Shown here: in pieces, positions 49,378 to 58,730 of the stretch
How positions within the stretch are numbered: position 1 is the stretch's first letter
How the letters are laid out: every line of letters starts with the position of its first letter
Source: JBAYIE01 sp041665785
Lineage (GTDB): Bacteria; Bacteroidota; Bacteroidia; UKL13-3
Assembly: GCA_041665785.1 (NCBI GenBank)
Contig: JBAYIE010000017.1
Span: 26,032 to 90,031 of the forward strand
Length of the DNA: 64,000 nucleotides
Direction of reading: 5' to 3'
Program-made: the position numbers and the translations under genes
Notes under the pieces: generated by a model
Database searches by the model: none
Seen by the model: only the letters and a program-made list of their open reading frames with translations
What the model was told of the DNA's origin: nothing

Positions 49378-50370
49378 TTACTCTTCGGAGATGATGAAAT
49401 TTTGCAATTTCTGAACACGTTTTGTTTTTGGCGATCCCGATTCCTTCAATTCCAGCATGGTTTTATCTATAGCCCGGTTGAGTTCATATCCCAGCAACAT
49501 GATATAGGTATTGATATAAATAAGCAACATCACCACAATGATTACACCAATTGAACCGTAAACTTTGTTGTATGAATTGAATTGATTCACGTAATAGGAA
49601 AAACCCAATGTAGTGAGCAGAATAACCAGACTTGCAAACACAGACCCTGGTGTAATAAATCGCCATTGGCTTTCCTTGTTATGACTAGGTGCCATATAAT
49701 ACACGGTAGAAACGATGGTCAGAACAATGAGCATTACCGTTAAATAATTAAACATAACTAACAAAAAAGTGGAGAGAAACACCGGCAAAACCGACCAACT
49801 CACCAATTTTGCGATCAGGAAATTACCAATGGTTACCATCAGCACAGAAATAAGAAAGGAGAAGGCAACCACCATGGCCAGGATGATTGCTACCAGACGT
49901 TGTTTCCAGAAAGAACGTTTCTCAGTTTGCATGCCATAGCGGTTGAAGGCTTTCATGAGCGACACAAAACCGTTGGTAGAGAAATATACTGCGGTAAGAA
50001 ATCCCAGCGACAATAACCCACTGTGTTGTTTTTTGAGAATATCTTCCAGGGTTGATTGCATAGCCTTAAACGTGCTATGCGGTAAGATTCCGGCAAAGAA
50101 GGAAAGAATATCGTTGTCCAGATCCTGAAATGGAAGGTATGCAATCAGGGTAAAGAAGAAAATCGCAGAAGGAAAAAGAGCCAGAAAGAAAGTATAAGCC
50201 AGCGATGAAGCGCGAATATGCATATCGCGTGTATCAATCCAGCGCGTAAAAAATTCGATAATGGCGTACCAGTTCAATTCCGGATATCCCGGAAAGGGTT
50301 TACGCTGAAGCCAAACTATGACCACTTTTGCAGGTTTACTGCGCAATATGGTTCGGGTAATCCTGCTCAT
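49378..50370 (-). CDS. YihY/BrkB family inner-membrane protein
   Basis: Integral membrane protein, 330 residues, six membrane segments. Family features: IDTRDMHIRASSLAYTFFLALFPSAIFFF (membrane 1 with the conserved ASSLAY), FSTNGFVSLMKAFNRYG, the FITPGSVFASLVILLTTLGFSYYVNQF block and YGSIGVIIVVMLLIYINTYIMLLGYELN. The old label ribonuclease BN is known to be wrong for this family; function remains unclear. Its start overlaps the stop of the thioesterase gene by four bases. Confidence 0.93.
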   Translation of the reverse strand: MSRITRTILRSKPAKVVIVWLQRKPFPGYPELNWYAIIEFFTRWIDTRDMHIRASSLAYTFFLALFPSAIFFFTLIAYLPFQDLDNDILSFFAGILPHSTFKAMQSTLEDILKKQHSGLLSLGFLTAVYFSTNGFVSLMKAFNRYGMQTEKRSFWKQRLVAIILAMVVAFSFLISVLMVTIGNFLIAKLVSWSVLPVFLSTFLLVMFNYLTVMLIVLTIVSTVYYMAPSHNKESQWRFITPGSVFASLVILLTTLGFSYYVNQFNSYNKVYGSIGVIIVVMLLIYINTYIMLLGYELNRAIDKTMLELKESGSPKTKRVQKLQNFIISEE

Positions 50371-50777
50371 CCTTCAAACAAAGGTTGGAAAACTTCGGAA
50401 ATAAATGCCGGACAACGAACAGGCTTATTGGTTGCTGAATCTATGAACACCAGTGTTGTATCACCGGTGCAAATTAACTGTCCTGCTGCATTGGTAATTT
50501 CGTAAAATATTTGGGTACGCGAAGTTGGCAATTCCTTAAACATTGATGTAATCGTCAGTAAATCGTCGTAATACGCCGGTCGTTTAAACACCGCATTCAT
50601 GCTGTGTACCGGCATCATAACTCCATTCGCTTCGATATTATCGTAGGTCAATCCCAGTTCGCGCAATGCCTCGGTTCGACCTACTTCAAAGTAAAGGGCA
50701 TAATTGCCATTGTAAACCACACCCATTTTATCTGTTTCGCCATAACGTACACGAATGGTGGTTTGAAAACGTATCAT
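50367..50777 (-). CDS. Acyl-CoA thioesterase (YbgC/4HBT hotdog fold)
   Basis: Hotdog-fold thioesterase of 136 residues. The active-site stretch RVRYGETDKMGVVYNGNYALYFEVGR (~9-34) has the catalytic Asp and Tyr-Asn pattern of YbgC/FadM enzymes. It ends DSATNKPVRCPAFI. It hydrolyses short or medium acyl-CoA; the specific substrate is not predictable. Located one base after lhgO and overlapping the yihY start. Confidence 0.92.
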   Translation of the reverse strand: MIRFQTTIRVRYGETDKMGVVYNGNYALYFEVGRTEALRELGLTYDNIEANGVMMPVHSMNAVFKRPAYYDDLLTITSMFKELPTSRTQIFYEITNAAGQLICTGDTTLVFIDSATNKPVRCPAFISEVFQPLFEG

Positions 50778-50778
50778 A

Positions 50779-51975
50779 TCAAAAATGCTTGAGTGTTAGT
50801 TCGGCAATGGTTGTTCCTATACTCAACGATGAAGTTGCTGCAGGAGAAGGAGCATTGAGAATATGTACTGCATTGGGTCTTTCAATGATTTTAAAATCAT
50901 CCAGCAAACCGCCGGTGCGATCGCAGGCCTGTGCGCGCACACCCGATTCCCCTTCCATGAGATCATCTTCTTGAATGGCTGGTATGAGGCGTTGTAATGC
51001 ACGGGTAAAAGCTGCTTTAGAGAAAGAACGGTAAAATTCGCCAAGACCTGTTTTCCAGTATTTTTGCATTACTTTTTGAAATCCCGGCCAGGTAAGCGAT
51101 TCAAACATTTCCGGAATATCAACATCGGTACGGTGGTAACCTTCGCGTTTGAATGCAAATACTGCATTGGGTCCGGCTTCTACCCCCCCATCAATCATGC
51201 GGGTGAAATGAACTCCAAGAAACGGGAAATCAGGATCTGGCACAGGATAAATGAGGTTTTTAACCAAATGTTTTTTCTCCGGTTTAATCATATAATATTC
51301 GCCGCGAAACGGAATGATACGTGTATTGGCTTCTTCACCGGCCATCTCGGCAACTTTATCGCAAAACAATCCTGCGCAATTCACCATCAGCTTACCCTGA
51401 TAAACTTCATTACCGGTAATTATTTCCACTCCATCTGAATGTATTTGAATATCGGAAACCATTTGTCCTGTCTTGATTTCACCACCTGCAGCTACTATCA
51501 ATTCTGCCAGCTTTTGACAAACCACCGTATAATCTATTATTCCGGTATAGGGCACATGCAATGCTTTTAAACCGCTAACATGCGGTTCATATTGCTTGAT
51601 TTCCTCCTGTGAAATGTATCGGATTTCTGTTAAACCATTTTCCAATCCGCGTTGGTATAGTTTTTCCAATTCAGGCAATTCCTTTTCTGTGGTGGCCACT
51701 ATAATTTTACCACACAGGTCAAACGGAATATTATGTTGTGTGCAAAAGCCGAGCAACATGCGATAACCAGTCAGGCAATTCTGAGCCTTGAGGCTACCCG
51801 GTTTGTAATAAATTCCTGAATGAATAACTCCGCTATTGTGTCCGGTTTGATGGGCCGCGAGTTGTTCTTCTTTTTCGAGAAGCAGGATGTTTAGTGTCGG
51901 ATTTTTTAGTAGTAAATGATATGCACTGGAGAGCCCTACAATTCCTCCTCCAATGACGATAATATCCCTTTGCAT
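50779..51975 (-). CDS. lhgO: L-2-hydroxyglutarate oxidase
   Basis: FAD enzyme that oxidises L-2-hydroxyglutarate to 2-oxoglutarate, feeding electrons to quinone. N-terminal FAD motif IVIGGGIVGLSSAYHLL (~5-21), then LLLEKEEQLAAHQTGHNSGVIHSGIYY, which is diagnostic of LhgO/L2HGDH, and the C-terminal GVRAQACDRTGGLLDDF. Length 398 matches. First of the lhgO-thioesterase-yihY run. Confidence 0.95.
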   Translation of the reverse strand: MQRDIIVIGGGIVGLSSAYHLLLKNPTLNILLLEKEEQLAAHQTGHNSGVIHSGIYYKPGSLKAQNCLTGYRMLLGFCTQHNIPFDLCGKIIVATTEKELPELEKLYQRGLENGLTEIRYISQEEIKQYEPHVSGLKALHVPYTGIIDYTVVCQKLAELIVAAGGEIKTGQMVSDIQIHSDGVEIITGNEVYQGKLMVNCAGLFCDKVAEMAGEEANTRIIPFRGEYYMIKPEKKHLVKNLIYPVPDPDFPFLGVHFTRMIDGGVEAGPNAVFAFKREGYHRTDVDIPEMFESLTWPGFQKVMQKYWKTGLGEFYRSFSKAAFTRALQRLIPAIQEDDLMEGESGVRAQACDRTGGLLDDFKIIERPNAVHILNAPSPAATSSLSIGTTIAELTLKHF

Positions 51976-52042
51976 CTATAAGTGATTATAGTGCAATATT
52001 AAGGATATGTTTGTTTCGACGAGCCTGAATTAATTTTAAAAA

Positions 52043-52132
52043 TTAACTCACGCTGTAAATAATGAATACAGCAGCTGCTATTAAAAACCAGGCTGCTACA
52101 ATTGCGGTTGTCAGAATTTGTTCTCTTTTCAT
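52043..52132 (-). CDS. Possible 29-residue single-pass membrane microprotein
   Basis: An ATG at 52132 begins MKREQILTTAIVAAWFLIAA and continues VFIIYSVS to a stop: a basic start followed by one hydrophobic helix, the usual form of bacterial microproteins. An in-frame ATG three codons upstream (52141) is an alternative. It lies alone in the 244-base gap between lhgO and fcl. Support is only the amino acid pattern. Confidence 0.4.
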   Translation of the reverse strand: MKREQILTTAIVAAWFLIAAAVFIIYSVS

Positions 52133-52219
52133 ACCGTGCATATTAATTTGCCTTTGCAAGTTAGCAACACCTCTTCTGAAGATGAATTAATTAATGATTA
52201 ATAAACAATTAAATACAGA

Positions 52220-53158
52220 TTAAACCGAACGGTTGTTACCCTTTAAAAAGTCGTCGTAAGCCATGCGTATTCCCTCTTTCAGAGTAATTTTTGGCGACCA
52301 CCCTAGTTTTTCCAACTTACTGATATCCATTAATTTGCGTGGTGTTCCATCGGGTTTTGAGGTATCGAAACGCAATTCCCCATCGAAACCTACTACCTGT
52401 TTGATGAGTTCGGCTAATTCACGTATGGACAAATCAGATCCGCAACCCACATTGACAAATGATTTTTCGTTGTATTGCTGCATGAGAAGAAAGCAGGCAT
52501 CTGCAACATCATCAACAAACAAAAACTCGCGGCGTGGTTTACCGGTACCCCAGACTTCTACAAATGAACTGTTGTTTAATTTGGCATCGTGAAATTTACG
52601 GATCAACGCAGGCATAACATGTGAATGCTGTGGATGGTAATTATCGCCAAAACCATACAGGTTGGTTGGCATCACCGAAATAAAATTGCAACCGTATTGT
52701 TCGCGGTAATTTTCACAGAGTTTGATTCCGGCTATTTTCGCAATGGCGTATGGTTCGTTGGTGTGTTCCAATTCTCCTGTAAGTAACGATTCTTCCCGGA
52801 GCGGTTGTGGTGCCATGCGCGGGTAAATGCAGGATGAACCAAAGAACATTAATTTCTTCACACCGGTCGCGTATGCCTGATGAATAACATTGGCTTCCAT
52901 CATCAGGTTTAAGTAAATGAAATCGGCGCGATAGGTATTGTTTGCCACAATTCCACCAACTTTGGCGGCTGCCATAAACACGTAATCTGGTTTTTCCCGC
53001 TCAAAAAAAGCTGCAACAGCTTGTTGATTGGTTAAATCAAGTTGGGCTGAAGTTGCAACCAACAGATTGGTAAACCCTTCTTTTTTCAGCTTACGTAACA
53101 TGGCAGAGCCCACCATTCCTGAATGTCCGGCGATATAAATTTTATCGTGCAATTGCAT
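52220..53158 (-). CDS. fcl: GDP-L-fucose synthase
   Basis: Epimerase-reductase that turns GDP-4-keto-6-deoxymannose into GDP-L-fucose with NADPH. Extended SDR of 312 residues: YIAGHSGMVGSAMLRKL at the cofactor site, FMAAAKVGGIVANN, catalytic Ser in FFGSSCIYP and Tyr/Lys in NEPYAIAKIAGIKL, and the specific ESLLTGELEHTNEPYA. It follows gmd by six bases, so both steps of GDP-fucose synthesis are cotranscribed. Fucose would go to surface polysaccharide or O-glycans. Confidence 0.97.
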   Translation of the reverse strand: MQLHDKIYIAGHSGMVGSAMLRKLKKEGFTNLLVATSAQLDLTNQQAVAAFFEREKPDYVFMAAAKVGGIVANNTYRADFIYLNLMMEANVIHQAYATGVKKLMFFGSSCIYPRMAPQPLREESLLTGELEHTNEPYAIAKIAGIKLCENYREQYGCNFISVMPTNLYGFGDNYHPQHSHVMPALIRKFHDAKLNNSSFVEVWGTGKPRREFLFVDDVADACFLLMQQYNEKSFVNVGCGSDLSIRELAELIKQVVGFDGELRFDTSKPDGTPRKLMDISKLEKLGWSPKITLKEGIRMAYDDFLKGNNRSV

Positions 53159-53164
53159 CAGAAC

Positions 53165-54301
53165 TTATTCAAAATAGTTGAGGGTTTGAAATCCTGAATC
53201 TTTGAGAAATCGTTCTTTCTGCATCAGTTTCACGTCTCCGTTCATCATATCATCGACCAACATGGCTAAATCGTATTTGGGTTTCCAGTTGAGGTTTTTC
53301 ATGGCCTTGGAAGGATCGCCTTTCAGCAATTCCACTTCGGTAGGGCGATAATAACGCGCATCAACTGCAACCACTTCCTGCCCTATTTTAAGGTTCATGT
53401 TTTCGATACCCAAGGCTTTATGTTTTGCACTGTCAATGGATGCCACAAATCCGGTTTCCTTTTCGCCTTCACCTTTAAAATCCAGTTTTATTCCCAGGTA
53501 TTCAAAACTCATTTTTACAAACTCACGCACCGGGGTAGTTATACCAGTTGCAATCACATAATCTTCCGGTTTCTCTTGTTGTAAAATCAGGTACATCGCT
53601 TCTACATAATCTTTGGCATGGCCCCAATCGCGTTGTGCATTGAGGTTTCCCAGAAAGAGCTTATCCTGCATGCCTAATGCAATTTTAGCGGCCGCGCGGG
53701 TAATTTTACGGGTAACAAACGTTTCACCCCGTACGGGACTTTCGTGGTTGAACAAAATTCCGTTGCAGGCATACATTCCATATGCTTCGCGGTAATTTAC
53801 CGTTATCCAGTATGCATACAATTTAGCAACAGCATACGGAGAACGAGGATAAAACGGCGTGGTTTCGCTTTGTGGAACGGCCTGAACCAATCCGTATAAT
53901 TCGGAAGTTGAGGCCTGATAAACGCGCGTTGTTTTTTCGAGCCCGCAAATACGCAGGGCTTCTAAAATACGCAGAGTTCCAATTCCATCAGCGTTAGCGG
54001 TATACTCGGGTGTTTCAAAACTCACATGCACATGGCTCATGGCAGCGAGATTGTAGATCTCATCCGGCTTTGTTTCCTGTATAATGCGTATGAGGTTGGT
54101 AGAATCTGTGAGATCACCGTAATGCAATTTTAATCTCAGGTTTTTTTCATGCGGATCCTGATACAGATGATCAATTCTATCGGTATTCAACAATGAACTC
54201 CTGCGTTTGATACCATGTACCTGATACCCTTTGTTCAGAAGAAACTCAGCGAGGTAAGCTCCGTCCTGACCAGTAATACCGGTTATTAATGCTGTTTTCA
54301 T
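53165..54301 (-). CDS. gmd: GDP-mannose 4,6-dehydratase
   Basis: First step of GDP-L-fucose synthesis. 378 residues: ALITGITGQDGAYLAEFLL (NADP site), IKRRSSLLNTDRIDHLYQD (diagnostic of Gmd), Tyr/Lys in YPRSPYAVAKLYAYW and NHESPVRGETFVTRKITRA. Lies 19 bases after the asparaginase gene and six before fcl. Confidence 0.97.
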   Translation of the reverse strand: MKTALITGITGQDGAYLAEFLLNKGYQVHGIKRRSSLLNTDRIDHLYQDPHEKNLRLKLHYGDLTDSTNLIRIIQETKPDEIYNLAAMSHVHVSFETPEYTANADGIGTLRILEALRICGLEKTTRVYQASTSELYGLVQAVPQSETTPFYPRSPYAVAKLYAYWITVNYREAYGMYACNGILFNHESPVRGETFVTRKITRAAAKIALGMQDKLFLGNLNAQRDWGHAKDYVEAMYLILQQEKPEDYVIATGITTPVREFVKMSFEYLGIKLDFKGEGEKETGFVASIDSAKHKALGIENMNLKIGQEVVAVDARYYRPTEVELLKGDPSKAMKNLNWKPKYDLAMLVDDMMNGDVKLMQKERFLKDSGFQTLNYFE

Positions 54302-54320
54302 GCTATAGGGAAATCATATT

Positions 54321-54812
54321 TTATGTTAATTCTTCAAAAAAGCCTGACTGGCGGTTCTTTCTAACGTTGTTCCAGGCAAAATATTTGCCGTTCATAGCTA
54401 TATAAACTCCGGGAGCAAGTGTTTGTACAAAGGCCAGGGCACTACCGAGATTGAACAATCCATCGCTTGATCCAAACTTATACGGAATCATTGCGCCTGT
54501 GAGCACGATTGTTTTATTGGTGATTTGTTCGGCCAGAACCTGCGCCGTATCAGTCATGGTATCTGTTCCATGGGTAATAATTATGCGGGATTCCGGTGTA
54601 TTTTGACAATTCTCTACAATGCTGTTGCGGTCTGAATCACTCATTTCTAAACTGTCGACCAGCATTAGCGTACGCAGGCTCAGATCTACCTTGCATCGTC
54701 CGAGTTTCAATATTTCCTGTATATGGGTGTCTTTAAAAAAAAGTTGACCGTTGAGTTCGTTGTATTCTTTATCAAAAGTTCCACCGGTTACAAAAATCCG
54801 TACAGTGCTCAT
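54321..54812 (-). CDS. Single-domain asparaginase-like protein
   Basis: Matches only the N-terminal catalytic domain of L-asparaginases: 163 residues from ATG 54812. The first catalytic Thr is in VTGGTFDKEYN and the second set in ITHGTDTMTDTA, followed by LTGAMIPYKFGSSDG. Full-length enzymes have ~330 residues with a second domain, so this is a short form; the same size is known in other Bacteroidota and proteobacteria (from memory), so it is probably not a recent truncation. It precedes gmd by 19 bases; a link with fucose synthesis is not obvious. Confidence 0.85.
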   Translation of the reverse strand: MSTVRIFVTGGTFDKEYNELNGQLFFKDTHIQEILKLGRCKVDLSLRTLMLVDSLEMSDSDRNSIVENCQNTPESRIIITHGTDTMTDTAQVLAEQITNKTIVLTGAMIPYKFGSSDGLFNLGSALAFVQTLAPGVYIAMNGKYFAWNNVRKNRQSGFFEELT

Positions 54813-54859
54813 GCCGCAAATATATCGGATCAGATGAATGTTGAAACAAGAACGGCAAA

Positions 54860-55195
54860 TTAAATCCCTAAAACCAAAGCAAGTCCTGCCAGTAATAAAC
54901 AAGCCCCTATAAAAGTTAGTCCGTACAAACTAACGGCTGCATACACTGCTGAATAATCGTGAAAAAAGGTAAGCAGGCAACTGGTCAGACAAACCAAGGC
55001 TCCGGCTACCAACAAATTAAAGCCCAGTTTACGTTGTTTTTTATACTTATGCGATAGGTGTAATTTATCGATCAACGCATTAATATGTTCCATTTCAAAA
55101 CCCTTTTCAGCCAGAAAATTTCTGATTTCATCAAAGGTCATGCCCTGATGTGCGAGCAATTTAATTTCCTGAAAGTTATTGAATTCTGGTTCCAT
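54860..55195 (-). CDS. Small membrane protein with helical N-terminal domain
   Basis: A 111-residue protein. The first ~50 residues are charged and helical (FQEIKLLAHQGMTFDEIRNFLAEKG, MEHINALIDKLHLSHKYKKQRK), followed by two membrane segments (GFNLLVAGALVCLTSCLLTFF and AVSLYGLTFIGACLLLAGLALVLG). No family recognised. It is upstream of the asparaginase gene on the same strand, with 47 bases between. Confidence 0.75.
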   Translation of the reverse strand: MEPEFNNFQEIKLLAHQGMTFDEIRNFLAEKGFEMEHINALIDKLHLSHKYKKQRKLGFNLLVAGALVCLTSCLLTFFHDYSAVYAAVSLYGLTFIGACLLLAGLALVLGI

Positions 55196-55386
55196 AATGA
55201 GATAACCAACATAGCTAAATAAATGATTAAAGTCAAGTTTTTGGCTTTTTTTATTCTATTTAAAGCAACCCAACGGAATGCAATCTATTATTTCAAACCA
55301 AACGGATAAATCGAATTAGTTTGGTCAGGGCTCGCTTTTTTTGCGTTAAATGTTAATATTGTGATTCTATTCAACCTAAACCATTC

Positions 55387-57234
55387 ATGAGTATAACAGA
55401 CACAAGTCTAGAGTCGGTAGTAATCCGTTTTGCCGGTGATTCGGGTGATGGCATGCAGCTCACCGGGTCGCAATTCACCAATGCTGCGGCCCTTTTTGGA
55501 AATGATCTCGCAACTTTTCCGGATTTTCCAGCAGAAATACGCGCTCCGATCGGAACCCTGGCCGGTGTTTCGGGCTACCAGATCCATTTTGGTTCAACTC
55601 ATATCTACACTCCCGGCGATATGTGTGATGTGTTGGTGGTGATGAATGTTGCGGCCCTGAAAGCCAATATTCGCAACCTGAAAAAGGGCGGAGTAATCAT
55701 TGCCAATACCGACGGATTTGATGCTAAAAACATGCGCCTGGCCAATGTACCCGATGGTCAGAATCCATTGGAAGACGGAAGCCTCAGCGCCTTTGACCTG
55801 AAAACAATTGATGTTACCAAAATTACGCGTCTGGCTTTGACTGATAGCGGGCTTGGAACCAAAGAAATAGACCGGTGTAAAAACATGTTCGTATTGGGGT
55901 TGTTGTACTGGATGTATCAGCGTCCGATCGACAATACCATTGCCTTTATCAAAAGCAAATTCAAAAAGAATGAAGCTGTGATGAATGCTAACCTGAAAGT
56001 ATTGCAAGCTGGATGGAGTTTTGGTGAAACCACAGAAATGTTTGCCAACCGGTATTCCATTGCTCCTGCCAAAATGGAGCCCGGCATTTACCGTGGAGTT
56101 ATGGGAAATCAGGCTGCAGCTTATGGTTTAATTGCCGCTTCTGTTAAAAGTGGATTGCCTTTGTTTTACGGCACCTATCCCATTACTCCGGCATCCGATA
56201 TATTGCACGAATTATCGAAATATAAAAATTTCAACGTCAAAACGCTTCAGGCTGAAGACGAAATTGCAGGTATTTGTTCGGCAATTGGTGCTGCATTTGG
56301 CGGGCATCTGGCCATTACCGGTTCATCCGGACCGGGAATTGCGTTAAAGTCGGAAGCAATTGGCCTGGCTACCATGCTTGAATTGCCGTTGGTAATTGTA
56401 AACATACAACGTGCCGGACCGAGTACCGGTCTTCCAACAAAAACCGAACAGTCTGATTTGTTGCAATCTTATTATGGACGCAACGGTGAATGTCCGGTTG
56501 TGATTGTAGCTGCACAGTCGCCAACCGATTGTTTTAACATGGCATACGAAGCTTGTCGCATCGCTCTGGAGCATATGATTCCGGTATTTTTCTTAAGTGA
56601 CGGGTATCTAGCTAATGGAAGTGAACCCTGGAAATTTCCTAATTCAAAAGACTTACCACCGATACATGTTGAGTTTGCCAAAGAACGCAAAGCAAGTGAT
56701 GATAAATTCATGCCGTATGCGCGCGATGAAAAGCTCACCCGTCCATGGGCTTTACCGGGCACAAAAGGTCTTGAACATCGAATAGGTGGAATTGAGAAAC
56801 AAAACATCACCGGAAACATTTCTTACGATCCGCAAAACCATGAGCTGATGGTGCATTTGCGGCAGGAAAAAGTAGATCGGGTAGCTGATTTTATACCTGA
56901 GCAAACCATTGACTCTGGTGCCGATAGTGGAGATTTGCTTATTCTCGGTTGGGGTGGAACATATGGCGCATTAAAAACTGCCACGTTACAATTGATTGAA
57001 GAAGGATACAAAGTTTCGCATGCACATGTTCGATACCTAAGTCCGTTTCCAAAGAATCTTGGTGAGTTGATGAAGCGGTTTAAAACGGTGGTTGTACCGG
57101 AGTTGAATAACGGTCAGTTGGTGAAGATCATCCGCGATAAATATTTTATTGATGCCATTCCGTATAACAAAATTCAGGGTCAGCCTTTTATGTCGGTTGA
57201 AGTAATGGATAAGATCAAAGAAATACTGGCCTGA
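55387..57234 (+). CDS. korA: 2-oxoacid:ferredoxin oxidoreductase, fused gamma-alpha subunit (KorA-type)
   Basis: Large subunit of a 2-oxoacid (probably 2-oxoglutarate) ferredoxin oxidoreductase. The gamma domain (~1-190) starts VIRFAGDSGDGMQLTGSQF; the alpha domain has FYGTYPITPASDILHELSK and QAEDEIAGICSAIGAAFGGH, with ITGSSGPGIALKSEAIGLA; the C-terminal part is transketolase-like (GWGGTYGALKTATLQL). The 615-residue fusion is the Bacteroidota form. The beta subunit (korB), which binds TPP and Fe-S and normally follows, is not here: a terminator and a convergent gene come next. Confidence 0.93.
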   Translation: MSITDTSLESVVIRFAGDSGDGMQLTGSQFTNAAALFGNDLATFPDFPAEIRAPIGTLAGVSGYQIHFGSTHIYTPGDMCDVLVVMNVAALKANIRNLKKGGVIIANTDGFDAKNMRLANVPDGQNPLEDGSLSAFDLKTIDVTKITRLALTDSGLGTKEIDRCKNMFVLGLLYWMYQRPIDNTIAFIKSKFKKNEAVMNANLKVLQAGWSFGETTEMFANRYSIAPAKMEPGIYRGVMGNQAAAYGLIAASVKSGLPLFYGTYPITPASDILHELSKYKNFNVKTLQAEDEIAGICSAIGAAFGGHLAITGSSGPGIALKSEAIGLATMLELPLVIVNIQRAGPSTGLPTKTEQSDLLQSYYGRNGECPVVIVAAQSPTDCFNMAYEACRIALEHMIPVFFLSDGYLANGSEPWKFPNSKDLPPIHVEFAKERKASDDKFMPYARDEKLTRPWALPGTKGLEHRIGGIEKQNITGNISYDPQNHELMVHLRQEKVDRVADFIPEQTIDSGADSGDLLILGWGGTYGALKTATLQLIEEGYKVSHAHVRYLSPFPKNLGELMKRFKTVVVPELNNGQLVKIIRDKYFIDAIPYNKIQGQPFMSVEVMDKIKEILA

Positions 57235-57253
57235 TGCATGTATGTATAAACTA

Positions 57254-57284
57254 AAAACTCCGGATCATCTCCGGAGTTTTTTTA
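57254..57284. terminator. Bidirectional terminator between korA and the aldehyde dehydrogenase gene
   Basis: AAAACTCCGGA / TCCGGAGTTTT is a perfect 11-bp inverted repeat with a TCATC loop; the plus strand ends in TTTTTTT and the minus strand in TTTTTAG. It sits between two convergent stop codons. Confidence 0.92.
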
Positions 57285-57287
57285 TGC

Positions 57288-58730
57288 TTATAATTTCACG
57301 CAAACATTTTTTTGTTCTGTAAAGAAACGCAAAGCTTCCCATCCTCCTTCTCGTCCTACACCACTGTGTTTTACTCCACCAAAGGGTGTTCGCAAATCGC
57401 GCAACAACCAACAGTTGATCCAAACAATTCCGGAGCGTAATGAAGCCGCCATTTGATGCGCACGTGTCAGGTTTTCTGTCCACAATGTTGCAGCCAGTCC
57501 ATAACTGGTAGAATTGGCCATTTGCAATACTTCTTCTTCTGTATCAAATGGTGTTAAAGTTACTACAGGTCCAAAAATTTCTTCCTGATTTGTCCGGCAA
57601 TCGTAAGCCAGGTTTTCGATCACCGTTGGTTCAATAAACCAGCCGTTGGCACAGCGGCCTTCCAATTTAACCGGATGGCCTCCAAAAAGCACTTTACCCC
57701 CCTCCTTTTTAGCGAGTTCAATATAGCTAAGTACTTTGTCGAAATGCATTTTGCTGGCTATGGCACCTACCTGAGTATGATGTTCCAACGGATCGCCCAC
57801 AGGATGATTCTTTAATTTTTCTACAAATGCAGATTTGAATTTTTCATATATGGGACGTTCGATGAAGATACGCGAACCACAAAGGCAAATCTCACCCTGA
57901 TTCAAAAAAGAAGAACGCACGGTCTCGGCCAGCATTTTCTGAAAATCGCAATCGGCAAAAATGATATTTGGATTTTTTCCACCCAATTCTAACGACAATT
58001 TCTTGAACATGGGAGCTGCTACGCGAGCAATCTCTGCACCGGTTTTGGTGCCACCGGTAAAAGAAATGGCTTTGATATCTGGATGCGTGGTTATGGCTGA
58101 TCCAACTTTGGGTCCTAACCCATGAACAATGTTCAGCACACCTGCGGGCAATCCTGCTTCTATGCATAATTCACTCAATAAATAAGCAGTCATGGGAGTG
58201 ATTTCGGAAGGCTTTGCCACTACACAATTTCCGGCAGCTAAAGCCGGAGCAATTTTCCAGGTGAATAAATACAAAGGCAGGTTCCAGGGAGAAATACACC
58301 CAACTACACCCAAAGGTGTACGCAAAGTATAGTTAATAGCATGCTGACCCATGGGGTGTGCCTCACTCGCAAAATGTTCAATAGCTGTTGCGAAAAAATG
58401 AATATTGCTTACAGCACGCGGAATCTCACCATTTTTGGCCAGCCATTTGGGTTTACCCTGATCTATACTTTCGGCTTCGGCCAGGCGATCCAGATTTTTT
58501 TCTACCAATTCCGATAATCGCAGCAGTATGCGTGAGCGTTTCTCGTTGGGTAAATTGCTCCATGCCGGAAATGCCGCCTCGGCAGCCTGCCAGGCCAGTT
58601 CTACATCACGTTCGTCGCTATCCGGACAATATGAATAAACCTGTCCTGTTGATGGATCGTAATTATCGAGATAGGTTTTGCCAACCGGTTCTACCAGTTT
58701 GCCGTTGATATAATTTGCAATTTGGAGCAT
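57288..58730 (-). CDS. Aldehyde dehydrogenase (HMSDH/ALDH8-like)
   Basis: NAD(P)-dependent aldehyde dehydrogenase of 480 residues from ATG 58730 (MLQIANYINGKLVEP). Oxyanion Asn in ISPWNLPLYLFTWK, Glu in LELGGKNPNIIFADCDF and catalytic Cys in NQGEICLCGSRIF; the C-terminal TPFGGVKHSGVGREGG is typical. The sequence most resembles 2-hydroxymuconic / 2-aminomuconic semialdehyde dehydrogenases, which would suit aromatic amino acid breakdown, but no other pathway gene is adjacent, so the substrate stays open. Confidence 0.9.
   Translation of the reverse strand: MLQIANYINGKLVEPVGKTYLDNYDPSTGQVYSYCPDSDERDVELAWQAAEAAFPAWSNLPNEKRSRILLRLSELVEKNLDRLAEAESIDQGKPKWLAKNGEIPRAVSNIHFFATAIEHFASEAHPMGQHAINYTLRTPLGVVGCISPWNLPLYLFTWKIAPALAAGNCVVAKPSEITPMTAYLLSELCIEAGLPAGVLNIVHGLGPKVGSAITTHPDIKAISFTGGTKTGAEIARVAAPMFKKLSLELGGKNPNIIFADCDFQKMLAETVRSSFLNQGEICLCGSRIFIERPIYEKFKSAFVEKLKNHPVGDPLEHHTQVGAIASKMHFDKVLSYIELAKKEGGKVLFGGHPVKLEGRCANGWFIEPTVIENLAYDCRTNQEEIFGPVVTLTPFDTEEEVLQMANSTSYGLAATLWTENLTRAHQMAASLRSGIVWINCWLLRDLRTPFGGVKHSGVGREGGWEALRFFTEQKNVCVKL

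Noticed and set aside
54321..54812. Truncated asparaginase pseudogene
   Set aside because: The frame is intact with both catalytic Thr regions and sits cleanly in a gene run; short single-domain forms are known.
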